A stretch of 9,112 nucleotides of DNA from an uncultured Eubacteriales bacterium. GTDB lineage: Bacteria > Bacillota > Clostridia > Oscillospirales > Acutalibacteraceae. Of the stretch, positions 1 to 6,239 are shown piece after piece (the stretch's first letter is position 1; each line of letters starts with the position of its first letter). The position numbers and the translations under genes are program-made. The stretch spans positions 1 through 9,112 of the forward strand of contig CAKTTT010000091.1 in NCBI GenBank assembly GCA_934615635.1, written 5' to 3'. The notes beneath the pieces are model-generated. The model saw only the letters and a list, made by a program, of their open reading frames with translations, was not told the origin of the DNA and did no database searches.

Positions 1-198
1 GAAATTTTCTGCCGCCACCGCGATATCGATGATCGGCTTCGCCTTTATGGAGGGGACCGCGGTACTGCCGACATGCTGGAACTCCCTGGCGGCGGGGCCC
101 AGGATCCTCTTCAGGCGGGAAATCGTATTCTGCGCTTCCGTTTCCCACTCCTGCTCGTGGGGGACCACCCGTACGGTCCCCCGTTTTAATCCTATCAT
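1..198 (-). CDS. GrpB family protein (UPF0157, nucleotidyltransferase-like), 3' end cut by window edge
   Basis: Only the first 66 codons are present; the frame is open to the left edge. The segment HVGSTAVPSIKAKPIIDIAV at residues 42-61 is the family hallmark: a Gly-Ser followed by Ile-Asp, as in the nucleotidyltransferase fold. The early V-P-H-E-Q-E-W stretch (residues 12-18) matches the usual 'VPYDPEW' opening of GrpB/UPF0157 proteins. The family is thought to be a cytosolic nucleotidyltransferase-like protein, but its substrate is not established; full members are usually about 165-180 residues, so roughly a third is seen. The ATG start is supported by GGAG at 206-209, 7 nt upstream. It sits 307 bp downstream of rsmA with a possible promoter of its own, so it is probably a separate transcription unit. 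Family assignment is confident; function is not. Confidence 0.88.
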   Translation of the reverse strand, partial: MIGLKRGTVRVVPHEQEWETEAQNTISRLKRILGPAAREFQHVGSTAVPSIKAKPIIDIAVAAENF

Positions 199-505
199 GT
201 TGGGACTCCATCCTCTTATATAGAAGTGTAGAAGTGGCGGCGGGCAAACGGCGCCCTTTTTTCCATCCCTCTCCGATACCCCCCGATAAGCCCATCCTGC
301 CGGGGCAAGATTCTCTTATGACCTCCTGCGCGCCCCCGCGCCGGAATAGGTTCACGGCTCCGTCCCGTATCGCCGCGGCGCGGCCACGGGGGAGCCGGCG
401 AACAGAAGCCGCAACCCCTTCTCATCGGCATTCCGGCCTTGTTTCCGCTGCAGAATCACCGCAGGCGAAGACTTTCCGGCTCACGGGGCCTCCGGAGGCG
501 GCAGC
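199..505. other. Intergenic region between rsmA and the GrpB-like gene
   Basis: This 307-bp gap holds the candidate promoter and ribosome binding site for the GrpB-like gene at its left end. The rest has no convincing gene: the open frames here are Arg/Pro-rich, without a recognisable family or good ribosome binding site. Short inverted repeats are present (7-bp arms CGGCTCC at 355-361 and GGAGCCG at 391-397; the palindrome CCTCCGGAGG at 489-498). None is followed by a T-run on the minus strand, so I see no clear intrinsic terminator for rsmA. Confidence 0.6.
219..247 (-). promoter_or_regulatory. Candidate promoter for the GrpB-like gene
   Basis: On the minus strand TTGCCC (242-247) is followed after 17 nt by TCTATA (219-224), inside an AT-rich patch reading TATATA (217-222) in a GC-rich background. 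It would start transcription near 212, leaving a leader of about a dozen bases that contains the GGAG ribosome binding site. The -10 match is weak, so this is only a plausible assignment. Confidence 0.35.
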
Positions 506-1396
506 CTAGGCCCCCGGGACTTCCTCCGGCGCGGATTTTCCGGCTCCCTCCGTCACCCTATCCGCCAGGGCGGCGAATTGTTCCAGCGTAAGCTGCTCTG
601 CCCGCAATCCGGGATCCATCCCGGCCGCCCGCAGCGCCGCCTCCGCCTCGGTCTTGGATAAGCCCGCCCCGGTCAGGGAGTTGGCGAGGGTTTTCCGCCT
701 CTGCCCAAAGGCGGCGCGTATCAGCCGGAAGAGACACGCCTCATCCTTTACCCGGCAGGGCGGCTCCCGCCGGATTTGAAGCTGCATCACGACGCTGTCC
801 ACCTTGGGGGCGGGAAGGAAGCTGCCCCTGGAAACCGGAAACAGGATCTTCGCCTCCGCATAATATTGTACCGCCAGCGTCACCGCGCCACATTCTCTGC
901 TTCCAGGCCGGGCGCAGAGGCGCTGCGCCGCCTCCTTCTGCACCAACACCGTGATGGTCGTGAAGGGCAAGCGGCTCTCCAGCAGCCCCATGATAATGGG
1001 GGAGGTGATGTAATAGGGGAGATTGGCGCACACCGCCACCGGCATATCCCGGAACTCCTCTTTGAGCAGCGCGGCCAGGTCCAGCTTCATCACGTCGCCG
1101 TGAACCACCTTCACCCGCCCGGCGTCCCGCAGGGTTTCCTCCAGCACCGGCAGCAGCCGTTGATCCAGCTCCACTGCCACGACCTTGCCCGCCCGGGTGG
1201 CCAGCTCCCGGGTCAGCACCCCGATCCCCGGCCCGATCTCCAGCACCCCGGAGGCGGGACCGACGCCGGATGCCTCCGCCATACGGGGGCAAACCGTGGG
1301 GTTGATGAGAAAATTCTGCCCCAAAGCCTTGGAAAAGCGAAAGCCATAGCGATCCAGCAGCGACCGGACCGCGCCGACGTCCGTCAGGTTTTCCAC
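506..1396 (-). CDS. rsmA: 16S rRNA (adenine1518-N6/adenine1519-N6) dimethyltransferase RsmA (KsgA)
   Basis: RsmA uses S-adenosylmethionine to dimethylate two adjacent adenines in the 3' terminal helix of 16S rRNA, a late step in 30S subunit maturation in the cytosol. The 296-residue protein has normal family length and all main motifs: LGQNF (25-29), the SAM-binding EIGPGIG loop (53-59), VAVELD (73-78), GDVMKLD (100-106), the catalytic NLPYYI motif (125-130), FLPAPKVDSVV (193-203) and FGQRRKTL (230-237), then a small helical C-terminal domain. The start is GTG at 1396, with AGGAGG centred near 1409. An ATG two bases upstream is out of frame and stops after four codons, so GTG must be the real start. 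A good promoter lies just upstream (1435-1463), so it is expressed independently of gyrA. The last 15 or so residues (AGKSAPEEVPGA) are a variable tail. Loss of this enzyme is known to give kasugamycin resistance in other bacteria. Confidence 0.97.
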   Translation of the reverse strand: MENLTDVGAVRSLLDRYGFRFSKALGQNFLINPTVCPRMAEASGVGPASGVLEIGPGIGVLTRELATRAGKVVAVELDQRLLPVLEETLRDAGRVKVVHGDVMKLDLAALLKEEFRDMPVAVCANLPYYITSPIIMGLLESRLPFTTITVLVQKEAAQRLCARPGSRECGAVTLAVQYYAEAKILFPVSRGSFLPAPKVDSVVMQLQIRREPPCRVKDEACLFRLIRAAFGQRRKTLANSLTGAGLSKTEAEAALRAAGMDPGLRAEQLTLEQFAALADRVTEGAGKSAPEEVPGA

Positions 1397-1405
1397 ATCG
1401 CCCCA

Positions 1406-1412
1406 CCTCCTT
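1406..1412 (-). promoter_or_regulatory. Ribosome binding site that decides the rsmA start
   Basis: AAGGAGG on the minus strand lies 9 nt before the in-frame GTG (1396) and 7 nt before an out-of-frame ATG (1398). The ATG frame reads ATG TGG AAA ACC TGA and ends at once, so only the GTG gives RsmA. The overlapping arrangement puts two possible initiation codons under one Shine-Dalgarno sequence. Confidence 0.8.
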
Positions 1413-1434
1413 GTTGAATGTTTCAGCCTCTCAA

Positions 1435-1463
1435 ATTATAACACCAAACCGCCCGGGAGGCAA
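1435..1463 (-). promoter_or_regulatory. Sigma-A-type promoter of rsmA
   Basis: On the minus strand TTGCCT (1458-1463) is separated by exactly 17 nt from a perfect TATAAT (1435-1440), the housekeeping sigma spacing. Transcription should begin near 1428, giving a leader of about 30 nt with the AAGGAGG site at 1406-1412. This is the clearest promoter in the window and shows that rsmA need not be read from gyrA. Confidence 0.8.
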
Positions 1464-1502
1464 CGGGCCGAAAAAAGGCAAAACGCCCAGCCCCGCCGTA
1501 TT

Positions 1503-1543
1503 GCCGGATAGGGCCGCGGCCGCTTCATGCCGCCCTATCCGGC
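1503..1543. repeat. Inverted repeat with perfect 12-bp arms
   Basis: The arms GCCGGATAGGGC (1503-1514) and GCCCTATCCGGC (1532-1543) are perfectly complementary around a 17-nt GC-rich centre. Neither side is followed by a T-run, so it does not look like a normal intrinsic terminator. It lies about 40 bp upstream of the rsmA -35 box. It could be a dispersed palindromic element, a protein-binding site or an RNA hairpin in a gyrA read-through transcript; the sequence alone does not decide. Confidence 0.75.
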
Positions 1544-1859
1544 GCACGCCGCCGTCCGCTTAAAACCAGTGAGAATCCAGGCGGCAGGAGGCTCTGCCCC
1601 ATGAAACTCTCGACGCTTGTTCCACTCTCCAAACGGGAAAGCCCTCGTTCCCATTGTTCCGTATATCATGCGGGAAACCCGGCCCTTTTTTCATGCCGGA
1701 GAACACCGCGGTTCTGTCGGCTTCCCGCCGCTCCGACGTATACACGCCGCATCGTCATGAGGGAGGCGCTGGGATGCTAAAGTTTTAAACTATACGTATA
1801 ATACTCTGTGATTTTGCTGATTGGATTCTCCCGAAATATACCCCGATTTCGTCGGAAAC

Positions 1860-1885
1860 GCCGCTCTTCCGGCACGGAAAGCGGC
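1860..1885. repeat. Hairpin-forming inverted repeat downstream of the gyrA terminator
   Basis: On the minus strand GCCGCT-TTCCG pairs with CGGAA-AGCGGC across a TGC loop, with one unpaired G: about 11 base pairs in 26 nt. It lies 20 bp beyond the gyrA terminator in the direction of transcription and lacks a T-run. It may be a back-up RNA 3'-end structure, but the role is unproven. Confidence 0.5.
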
Positions 1886-1905
1886 TTCCTGCCGCCAAAG
1901 CCAGC

Positions 1906-1940
1906 AAAAGGGCTGTCCCGTCCGGCAGGACAGCCCTTTT
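1906..1940 (-). terminator. Intrinsic terminator of gyrA
   Basis: Starting 19 bp after the gyrA stop, the minus strand has AAAAGGGCTGTCC, a 9-nt loop region, then GGACAGCCCTTTT, a perfect 13-bp stem. The T-run is only four bases and pairs with the opposing A-run, so the structure is nearly symmetrical and could act in both directions. It separates gyrA from rsmA. Confidence 0.85.
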
Positions 1941-1959
1941 CTGGGTTGATCATCGGCCT

Positions 1960-4497
1960 TTATTCTTCGTCCGGCGCTTCCACAGGTCCCGCTGCTTCCG
2001 CCGTTTCTGTCGGAGGCGCTTCCGCCCCCTCGTCAGCCTGCGGGCCTTCGTCCTCGCCGTCTATTTCTTCCTCGTGAGCGGCCCGGGCCACCGAAACGAT
2101 CCGGCATCCCTCTTCCATCCGCATCACCCGCACGCCCTTGGAGGGCCGCCGGCACAGCCGGACTTCCGCCGCGCGCATCCGGATGATGATGCCGTCGGAG
2201 GAGATCAAGATGATGTCGTCATCCATATCCACCACCTTGATGCCGGCGACATTGCCGAACTCCTCGGTGTGGTAGTTGGTCAGGCCCTTGCCGCCCCGGG
2301 ACTGGATGCGGTAGTCGCTCAACTCACTGAGCCGGCCGTAGCCCGTCTCGGTGACGGTCAGCAGCAGGCCGCCCTCCCGGCAGACGGACATGCCCGCCAC
2401 CTCGTCGCCCTCAGCCAGGGTCAGCGCCTTGACGCCCCGGGCGGTACGCCCCACCACGCGGGCGTCGTTTTCATCAAAGCAGATCGCCATGCCCTTCCGG
2501 GTGGCAACGAGCAGCTTCTGATAACCGTCGGTGAGCCGCACCCAGGCCAGCTCGTCCCCTTCGTCCAGATCGATGGCGATAAGCCCGTTTTTACGGGCGT
2601 TGGAATAGGCGTTCAGCCGGGTGCGCTTGATGATGCCCGCCCGGGTGACCATGCACAGATAGCGGTCGTCCTCGAACTCCGACACCCGGATCATGGCGGT
2701 GACCTTTTCCTCCGGCGCCAGGGGCAGGAGGTTGACGATGTTCATCCCCTTGGAGGTACGGCTCCCCTCCGGCACCTCGTAGCATTTGAGCCGGTAAACC
2801 CGGCCGCTGGAGGTGAAGAACATCACATAATCGTGGCTGGAACAGAGGAACATGGTTTCGGTGACATCCTCGTCCCGCGTGGCCATGCCCATAATGCCCC
2901 GGCCGCCCCGCCGCTGGGTCTTATACACGTCGGCGGCCTGCCGCTTGATATAGCCGAACCGGGTCAGGGTGAGGACGCATTCCTCCACCGGGATCAGGTC
3001 CTCGATATCCACCTCGCCGGACACGGCAGAGATGTCGGTACGGCGCTCGTCGCCGTATTTATCCCGCATTTTCAGGCATTCTTCCTTGACAATCGCCTTG
3101 ATCTTGTTCTCATCCGCCAAAATGGCCTGCAGCTCCGCGATCCGGGCCTGCAGCGCGGCCAATTCGTCCTCGATCTTCTGCCGCTCCAAGCCGGAGAGCT
3201 GCCCCAGCCGCATCTGCACAATGGCCTGGGCCTGCACGTCGTCGAAGCCGAACCGCTCCATCAGCCGTTCCTTGGAGGCGGGCACGTCGGGGGAGGAGCG
3301 GATGATGCCGATTACCTCGTCAATGAAATCCACCGCGACCTTGAGGGCCTCCCAGATATGCGCGCGCTCCTGCGCCTTGCGCAGGTCGAACCGGGTGCGG
3401 CGGGTGATGACCTCGCACTGGAACTTGATGTATTCCTCCAGCATCTGCTTCAGGGTGAGCACCCGGGGCACGCCGCCCACCAGGGCCAGCATGATCACGC
3501 CGAAGGTGATCTGCATCTGGGTGAAGGCGAAAAGCTGGTTGAGAACCACCTGAGGATTGGCGTCCTTTTTCAGATCGATGACCACCCGCATCCCTTCCCG
3601 GGAGGAGTGATCCACCACATCGTGGATGCCTTCGATCCGCTTTTCATCCGCCAGCTCGATGATGGATTTCACCAGGTTGAGCTTGTTTACCTGATACGGG
3701 ATCTCGGAGATCACGATCCGATACCGGCCGTTTCCATGTTCCTCGATATCCGTCCTGGCGCGGACGATCACCCGGCCGCGGCCGGTGGCGTAGGCCGCCC
3801 GGATGCCCGCGTGGCCCATGATGACGCCGCCGGTGGGGAAGTCCGGCCCCTTGATGCAATCCATAATCTCCGGAAGCTCCGCATCCGGATGATCGATGAG
3901 CAGGCAGATGGCGTCCACCACCTCGCAGAGGTTGTGGGGCGGGATATTGGTGGCCATACCCACCGCGATGCCGGTGGAGCCGTTGACCAACAGGTTGGGG
4001 AACCGGGAGGGCAGCACCACCGGCTCCTTGAGACGGTCGTCGTAGTTCGGGGCGAAATCCACCGTCTCCTTCTCGATATCCGCCAGCATATCCAGCGTCA
4101 TCTTGCTCATCCGGGCCTCGGTGTAGCGGTAGGCCGCGGCGGGATGCCCGTCGATGGAACCGAAGTTTCCGTGTCCGTCCACCAGGGGATACCGCAGGGA
4201 AAAATCCTGGGCCAGCCGGACCATGGCGTCGTAGACGGAGGCATCGCCGTGAGGATGGTAGCGGCCCAGCACGGTGCCCACCGTGTCGGCGCACTTGCGG
4301 TACGCCTTATCCGGGGTCAGATTGTTTTCATGCATGGTATACAGGATGCGGCGATGAACGGGCTTGAGCCCATCCCGCACATCCGGCAGAGCGCGGGCGA
4401 CGATGACCGACATGGAGTAATCCAGGAAACTCTTCTTCATTTCCTTCTCCAGGTCGACCGGTATCACCTTCGCCGGTAAATTCCGTTCTTCTTCCAT
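1960..4497 (-). CDS. gyrA: DNA gyrase subunit A
   Basis: GyrA is the DNA breakage-reunion subunit of the A2B2 gyrase that introduces negative supercoils. The 845-residue protein is of normal length and complete. The N-terminal part carries the conserved EMKKSFLDYSMSVIVARALP region (19-38) and the winged-helix segment with HPHGDASVYD (81-90). The catalytic tyrosine is Y125 in RYTEAR. The coiled-coil gate segment lies around 350-490. The C-terminal beta-pinwheel (about 500-805) contains the GyrA box QRRGGRG (528-534), which separates gyrase from topoisomerase IV ParC. The last 37 residues or so are a Glu/Asp/Ala/Pro-rich acidic tail. The residue matching E. coli Ser83 is Ala86, as in mycobacteria; the Asp87 equivalent is Asp90. 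The ribosome binding site is poor (GGAG ends 1 nt before the ATG; AAAGG is 11 nt away), but the N-terminus fits the family. The gene starts 44 bp after the last YcxB-like gene with no strong promoter between them, so read-through is possible. gyrB is not in the window. Confidence 0.98.
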   Translation of the reverse strand: MEEERNLPAKVIPVDLEKEMKKSFLDYSMSVIVARALPDVRDGLKPVHRRILYTMHENNLTPDKAYRKCADTVGTVLGRYHPHGDASVYDAMVRLAQDFSLRYPLVDGHGNFGSIDGHPAAAYRYTEARMSKMTLDMLADIEKETVDFAPNYDDRLKEPVVLPSRFPNLLVNGSTGIAVGMATNIPPHNLCEVVDAICLLIDHPDAELPEIMDCIKGPDFPTGGVIMGHAGIRAAYATGRGRVIVRARTDIEEHGNGRYRIVISEIPYQVNKLNLVKSIIELADEKRIEGIHDVVDHSSREGMRVVIDLKKDANPQVVLNQLFAFTQMQITFGVIMLALVGGVPRVLTLKQMLEEYIKFQCEVITRRTRFDLRKAQERAHIWEALKVAVDFIDEVIGIIRSSPDVPASKERLMERFGFDDVQAQAIVQMRLGQLSGLERQKIEDELAALQARIAELQAILADENKIKAIVKEECLKMRDKYGDERRTDISAVSGEVDIEDLIPVEECVLTLTRFGYIKRQAADVYKTQRRGGRGIMGMATRDEDVTETMFLCSSHDYVMFFTSSGRVYRLKCYEVPEGSRTSKGMNIVNLLPLAPEEKVTAMIRVSEFEDDRYLCMVTRAGIIKRTRLNAYSNARKNGLIAIDLDEGDELAWVRLTDGYQKLLVATRKGMAICFDENDARVVGRTARGVKALTLAEGDEVAGMSVCREGGLLLTVTETGYGRLSELSDYRIQSRGGKGLTNYHTEEFGNVAGIKVVDMDDDIILISSDGIIIRMRAAEVRLCRRPSKGVRVMRMEEGCRIVSVARAAHEEEIDGEDEGPQADEGAEAPPTETAEAAGPVEAPDEE

Positions 4498-4541
4498 TCT
4501 CCGTCAAGCCTTTCCGTGCCTGTCCAAGCGGCACATAGATT

Positions 4542-6188
4542 TTATTGTGTATCCGTCCCCGCCCGTCCGTCCAGACCCAGCGCGGCTTTTAACGCCGCCG
4601 GATCCGGGACCTCCGTCCAACGGATGAGCCCGCCGCCGTAGGGGGTTTTCAGTTCCACACCCTCGGCGCGCAGCCGCTTCCTGATGAAAGCATGGGGGAC
4701 GAAAACCGTCCCGCCCGCCAGACGGCGGGCCATGCCGTCCCGGGTAAAGGCATAGGCCACTTCCCGGGCGCTTTCCGGCCGTTTATCCCGCCTGGCCAGG
4801 GAGAGCAGCGCGAGGATCGCCACCGTTAGCAGCAAGCCGCCGCCCCAGCAGATCAGCGCGAACAAGAGGATATCCGCCGTAAAGCTGACGGTGATCGCAT
4901 AATTGGCCGCCAGATAGGCCCCCAGAATGGTGAGCAGGGGGGTCAGTATGGGCAGCATCCGCCCCAAACCAGCGCGGATATCCCCGCCGATGGAGCCGGC
5001 CGGCTGATGCGTGCGCACCACCGCCTTCACCTCGTCCTCGTTGCGGATCACCGGCAGCGGCAGGGGGAAGGGGGCGCGGGGAACAAAAGGCTCCTTCGTC
5101 CGGCGGCAACCCGGGGCCACGCGCTGCAACAGCAGATGATAAAGGGTCCGCCCCTCCTCAGGGGTCAGATCCTCCGCCCGCCAGACCACGGTGGCGCCCG
5201 GCCCCACCAGGGCCAGCATATCCGCCATCTCCCAAAGAAGGGCGGAGGCAAGGGGCACCACGCTGCTCCCCCTCATGGTGACCGCCTGAACCCGGTCGTG
5301 ATACAGCTCCAACACGGCCTCTCCGTTTCCCGCCGCCTCTGCGCAGGCATACGCCTCCCGCACGGCGCGGCTGCGGCGGGCGGCCCGCCGGGCCGCCAGA
5401 AGGATCCCCGCCGCCTCGGAAGCCGCCGTGAGAGCGATGGTGAGGACAAAGCCCTCGATCTCATAGGGATAGGCCAGCAAAATGGCGATAACCCCCAGCA
5501 TCACCGTGAGAATGAGCACCACCACAAGGGCGGCGGTGAGCAGCCCGGAACCCAGCTTGTTCAGCCGCTTATACTGCGGGAAGGTCACCCGCCGGGAGGC
5601 GGAGACAAACAAGGGGCGGGTGGTATCTACCGGCGGCGCATACACCGGCTGCGGCGCGCCATATGCCGGCGGCTGCCCATAAATAGGCGCGCCCGGCGCC
5701 TGCGGCGGATACGGGGGTTGGAACCCGATCTGATAAGGCGGCTGACCGCCCGACGGATAGCCTGGCGTTTGGGCAGGCGGAAATCCCGGTTGCAATCCCG
5801 GCCCTCCCCGACCGTAAATGCCGCCGGCAGCCGGCGGCATCGGCTGGCCATAAGGCGGCGCGCCGGACGGGTTAGGCGGAGCCGGGGGCGGGGGCGCGAA
5901 GGAGGAGGGCGGTACATGGGGCGCGTTGGCCGGGCCGTTATCATATGCCCTCGTTACCGGCTGGCCCTGCACATAGCTCTCCCTATAGGGACTCGCACCA
6001 TAGGGCGGCTGATAGGGCGGCGCATTGGGTACGTAACCGCCAGCCGGCGGATAATAGGCGGTCGCCTGCGGCGCCGCTCCCGGCTCCGCCGTACTCTGCC
6101 CTTGTCCGGGCTGGGGAGATGGCCCCGTCGGCTCCTGCGGATGGGCCGCGTCCCTATTCTGCTGTTCTGGATATGCCTTCCAATCCAT
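4542..6188 (-). CDS. Membrane protein with long Pro/Gly/Tyr/Gln-rich leader and two diverged YcxB-like units
   Basis: Function unknown. Counting from the preferred ATG (548 residues), residues 1-190 are low-complexity and probably disordered, rich in Pro, Gly, Tyr, Gln and Ala with loose PPYGQP / PPYQ-type repeats. Two units follow, each with paired membrane segments (about 216-240 with 245-266, and 411-432 with 436-464) and a soluble region. An Arg-rich stretch after the second segment (RRAARRSRAVR) suggests that the soluble parts face the cytosol. The IPKR-like motif of the family is degraded in both units (VVWRAEDL in the first), so assignment rests on layout and on the related neighbours. 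I chose ATG at 6188 because GGGGG lies 7-8 nt upstream; an ATG at 6209 adds seven residues but has a weaker site. It is the last gene of the array and lies 44 bp before gyrA. The leader resembles those of bacterial membrane proteins with Pro-rich cytosolic tails, but no partner can be named. Confidence 0.75.
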   Translation of the reverse strand: MDWKAYPEQQNRDAAHPQEPTGPSPQPGQGQSTAEPGAAPQATAYYPPAGGYVPNAPPYQPPYGASPYRESYVQGQPVTRAYDNGPANAPHVPPSSFAPPPPAPPNPSGAPPYGQPMPPAAGGIYGRGGPGLQPGFPPAQTPGYPSGGQPPYQIGFQPPYPPQAPGAPIYGQPPAYGAPQPVYAPPVDTTRPLFVSASRRVTFPQYKRLNKLGSGLLTAALVVVLILTVMLGVIAILLAYPYEIEGFVLTIALTAASEAAGILLAARRAARRSRAVREAYACAEAAGNGEAVLELYHDRVQAVTMRGSSVVPLASALLWEMADMLALVGPGATVVWRAEDLTPEEGRTLYHLLLQRVAPGCRRTKEPFVPRAPFPLPLPVIRNEDEVKAVVRTHQPAGSIGGDIRAGLGRMLPILTPLLTILGAYLAANYAITVSFTADILLFALICWGGGLLLTVAILALLSLARRDKRPESAREVAYAFTRDGMARRLAGGTVFVPHAFIRKRLRAEGVELKTPYGGGLIRWTEVPDPAALKAALGLDGRAGTDTQ

Positions 6189-6239
6189 ACCGTTTCCCCC
6201 GCTTTCCATCGTGTTTTCTCTTTCTCAGCCGCTCACCGG

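Larger units (their letters stand above)
1397..1959. other. 563-bp intergenic region between gyrA and rsmA
   Basis: From right to left it holds the gyrA terminator (1906-1940), a second hairpin (1860-1885), an AT-rich patch around 1781-1802 with the palindrome TATACGTATA (1791-1800), a stretch with no assignable gene (about 1546-1780), a long inverted repeat (1503-1543) and the rsmA promoter and ribosome binding site. A 61-codon open frame at 1560-1745 (minus, GTG start) has no good ribosome binding site and no family I recognise, so I do not call it a gene. No tRNA or riboswitch is evident. Confidence 0.6.

Noticed and set aside
239..258. Plus-strand GGGC...GCCC followed by six T residues, terminator-like
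   Set aside because: Only about four base pairs in the stem, and no plus-strand gene precedes it.
216..431. 71-codon minus-strand open frame between rsmA and the GrpB-like gene
   Set aside because: Arg/Pro-rich composition typical of non-coding GC-rich DNA, no family likeness, and it covers the candidate promoter of the GrpB-like gene.
1560..1745. 61-codon minus-strand open frame with a GTG start
   Set aside because: No convincing ribosome binding site, no membrane segment or recognisable family, and it lies in a gap that already contains regulatory structures. Kept only as a finding to be searched.
1669..1789. Plus-strand short frame containing VLSASRRSD, reminiscent of the start of DUF1848 proteins
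   Set aside because: The likeness covers under ten residues, the following sequence does not fit, and there is no ribosome binding site.
2074..4479. Very long plus-strand open frame opposite gyrA
   Set aside because: It is a His/Asp/Gly/Pro-rich antisense shadow produced by the codon bias of gyrA; gyrA itself matches its family along its full length.
4545..4600. Possible gyrA promoter (CTGGAC, 17 nt, TACACA on the minus strand)
   Set aside because: Both boxes match poorly; not strong enough to annotate.
5630..6110. Repeat-like GC-rich tract that could suggest a CRISPR or tandem DNA repeat
   Set aside because: The units are irregular in length and sequence and reflect Pro/Gly/Tyr/Gln coding repeats in the Pro-rich array protein; there is no constant repeat with spacers.
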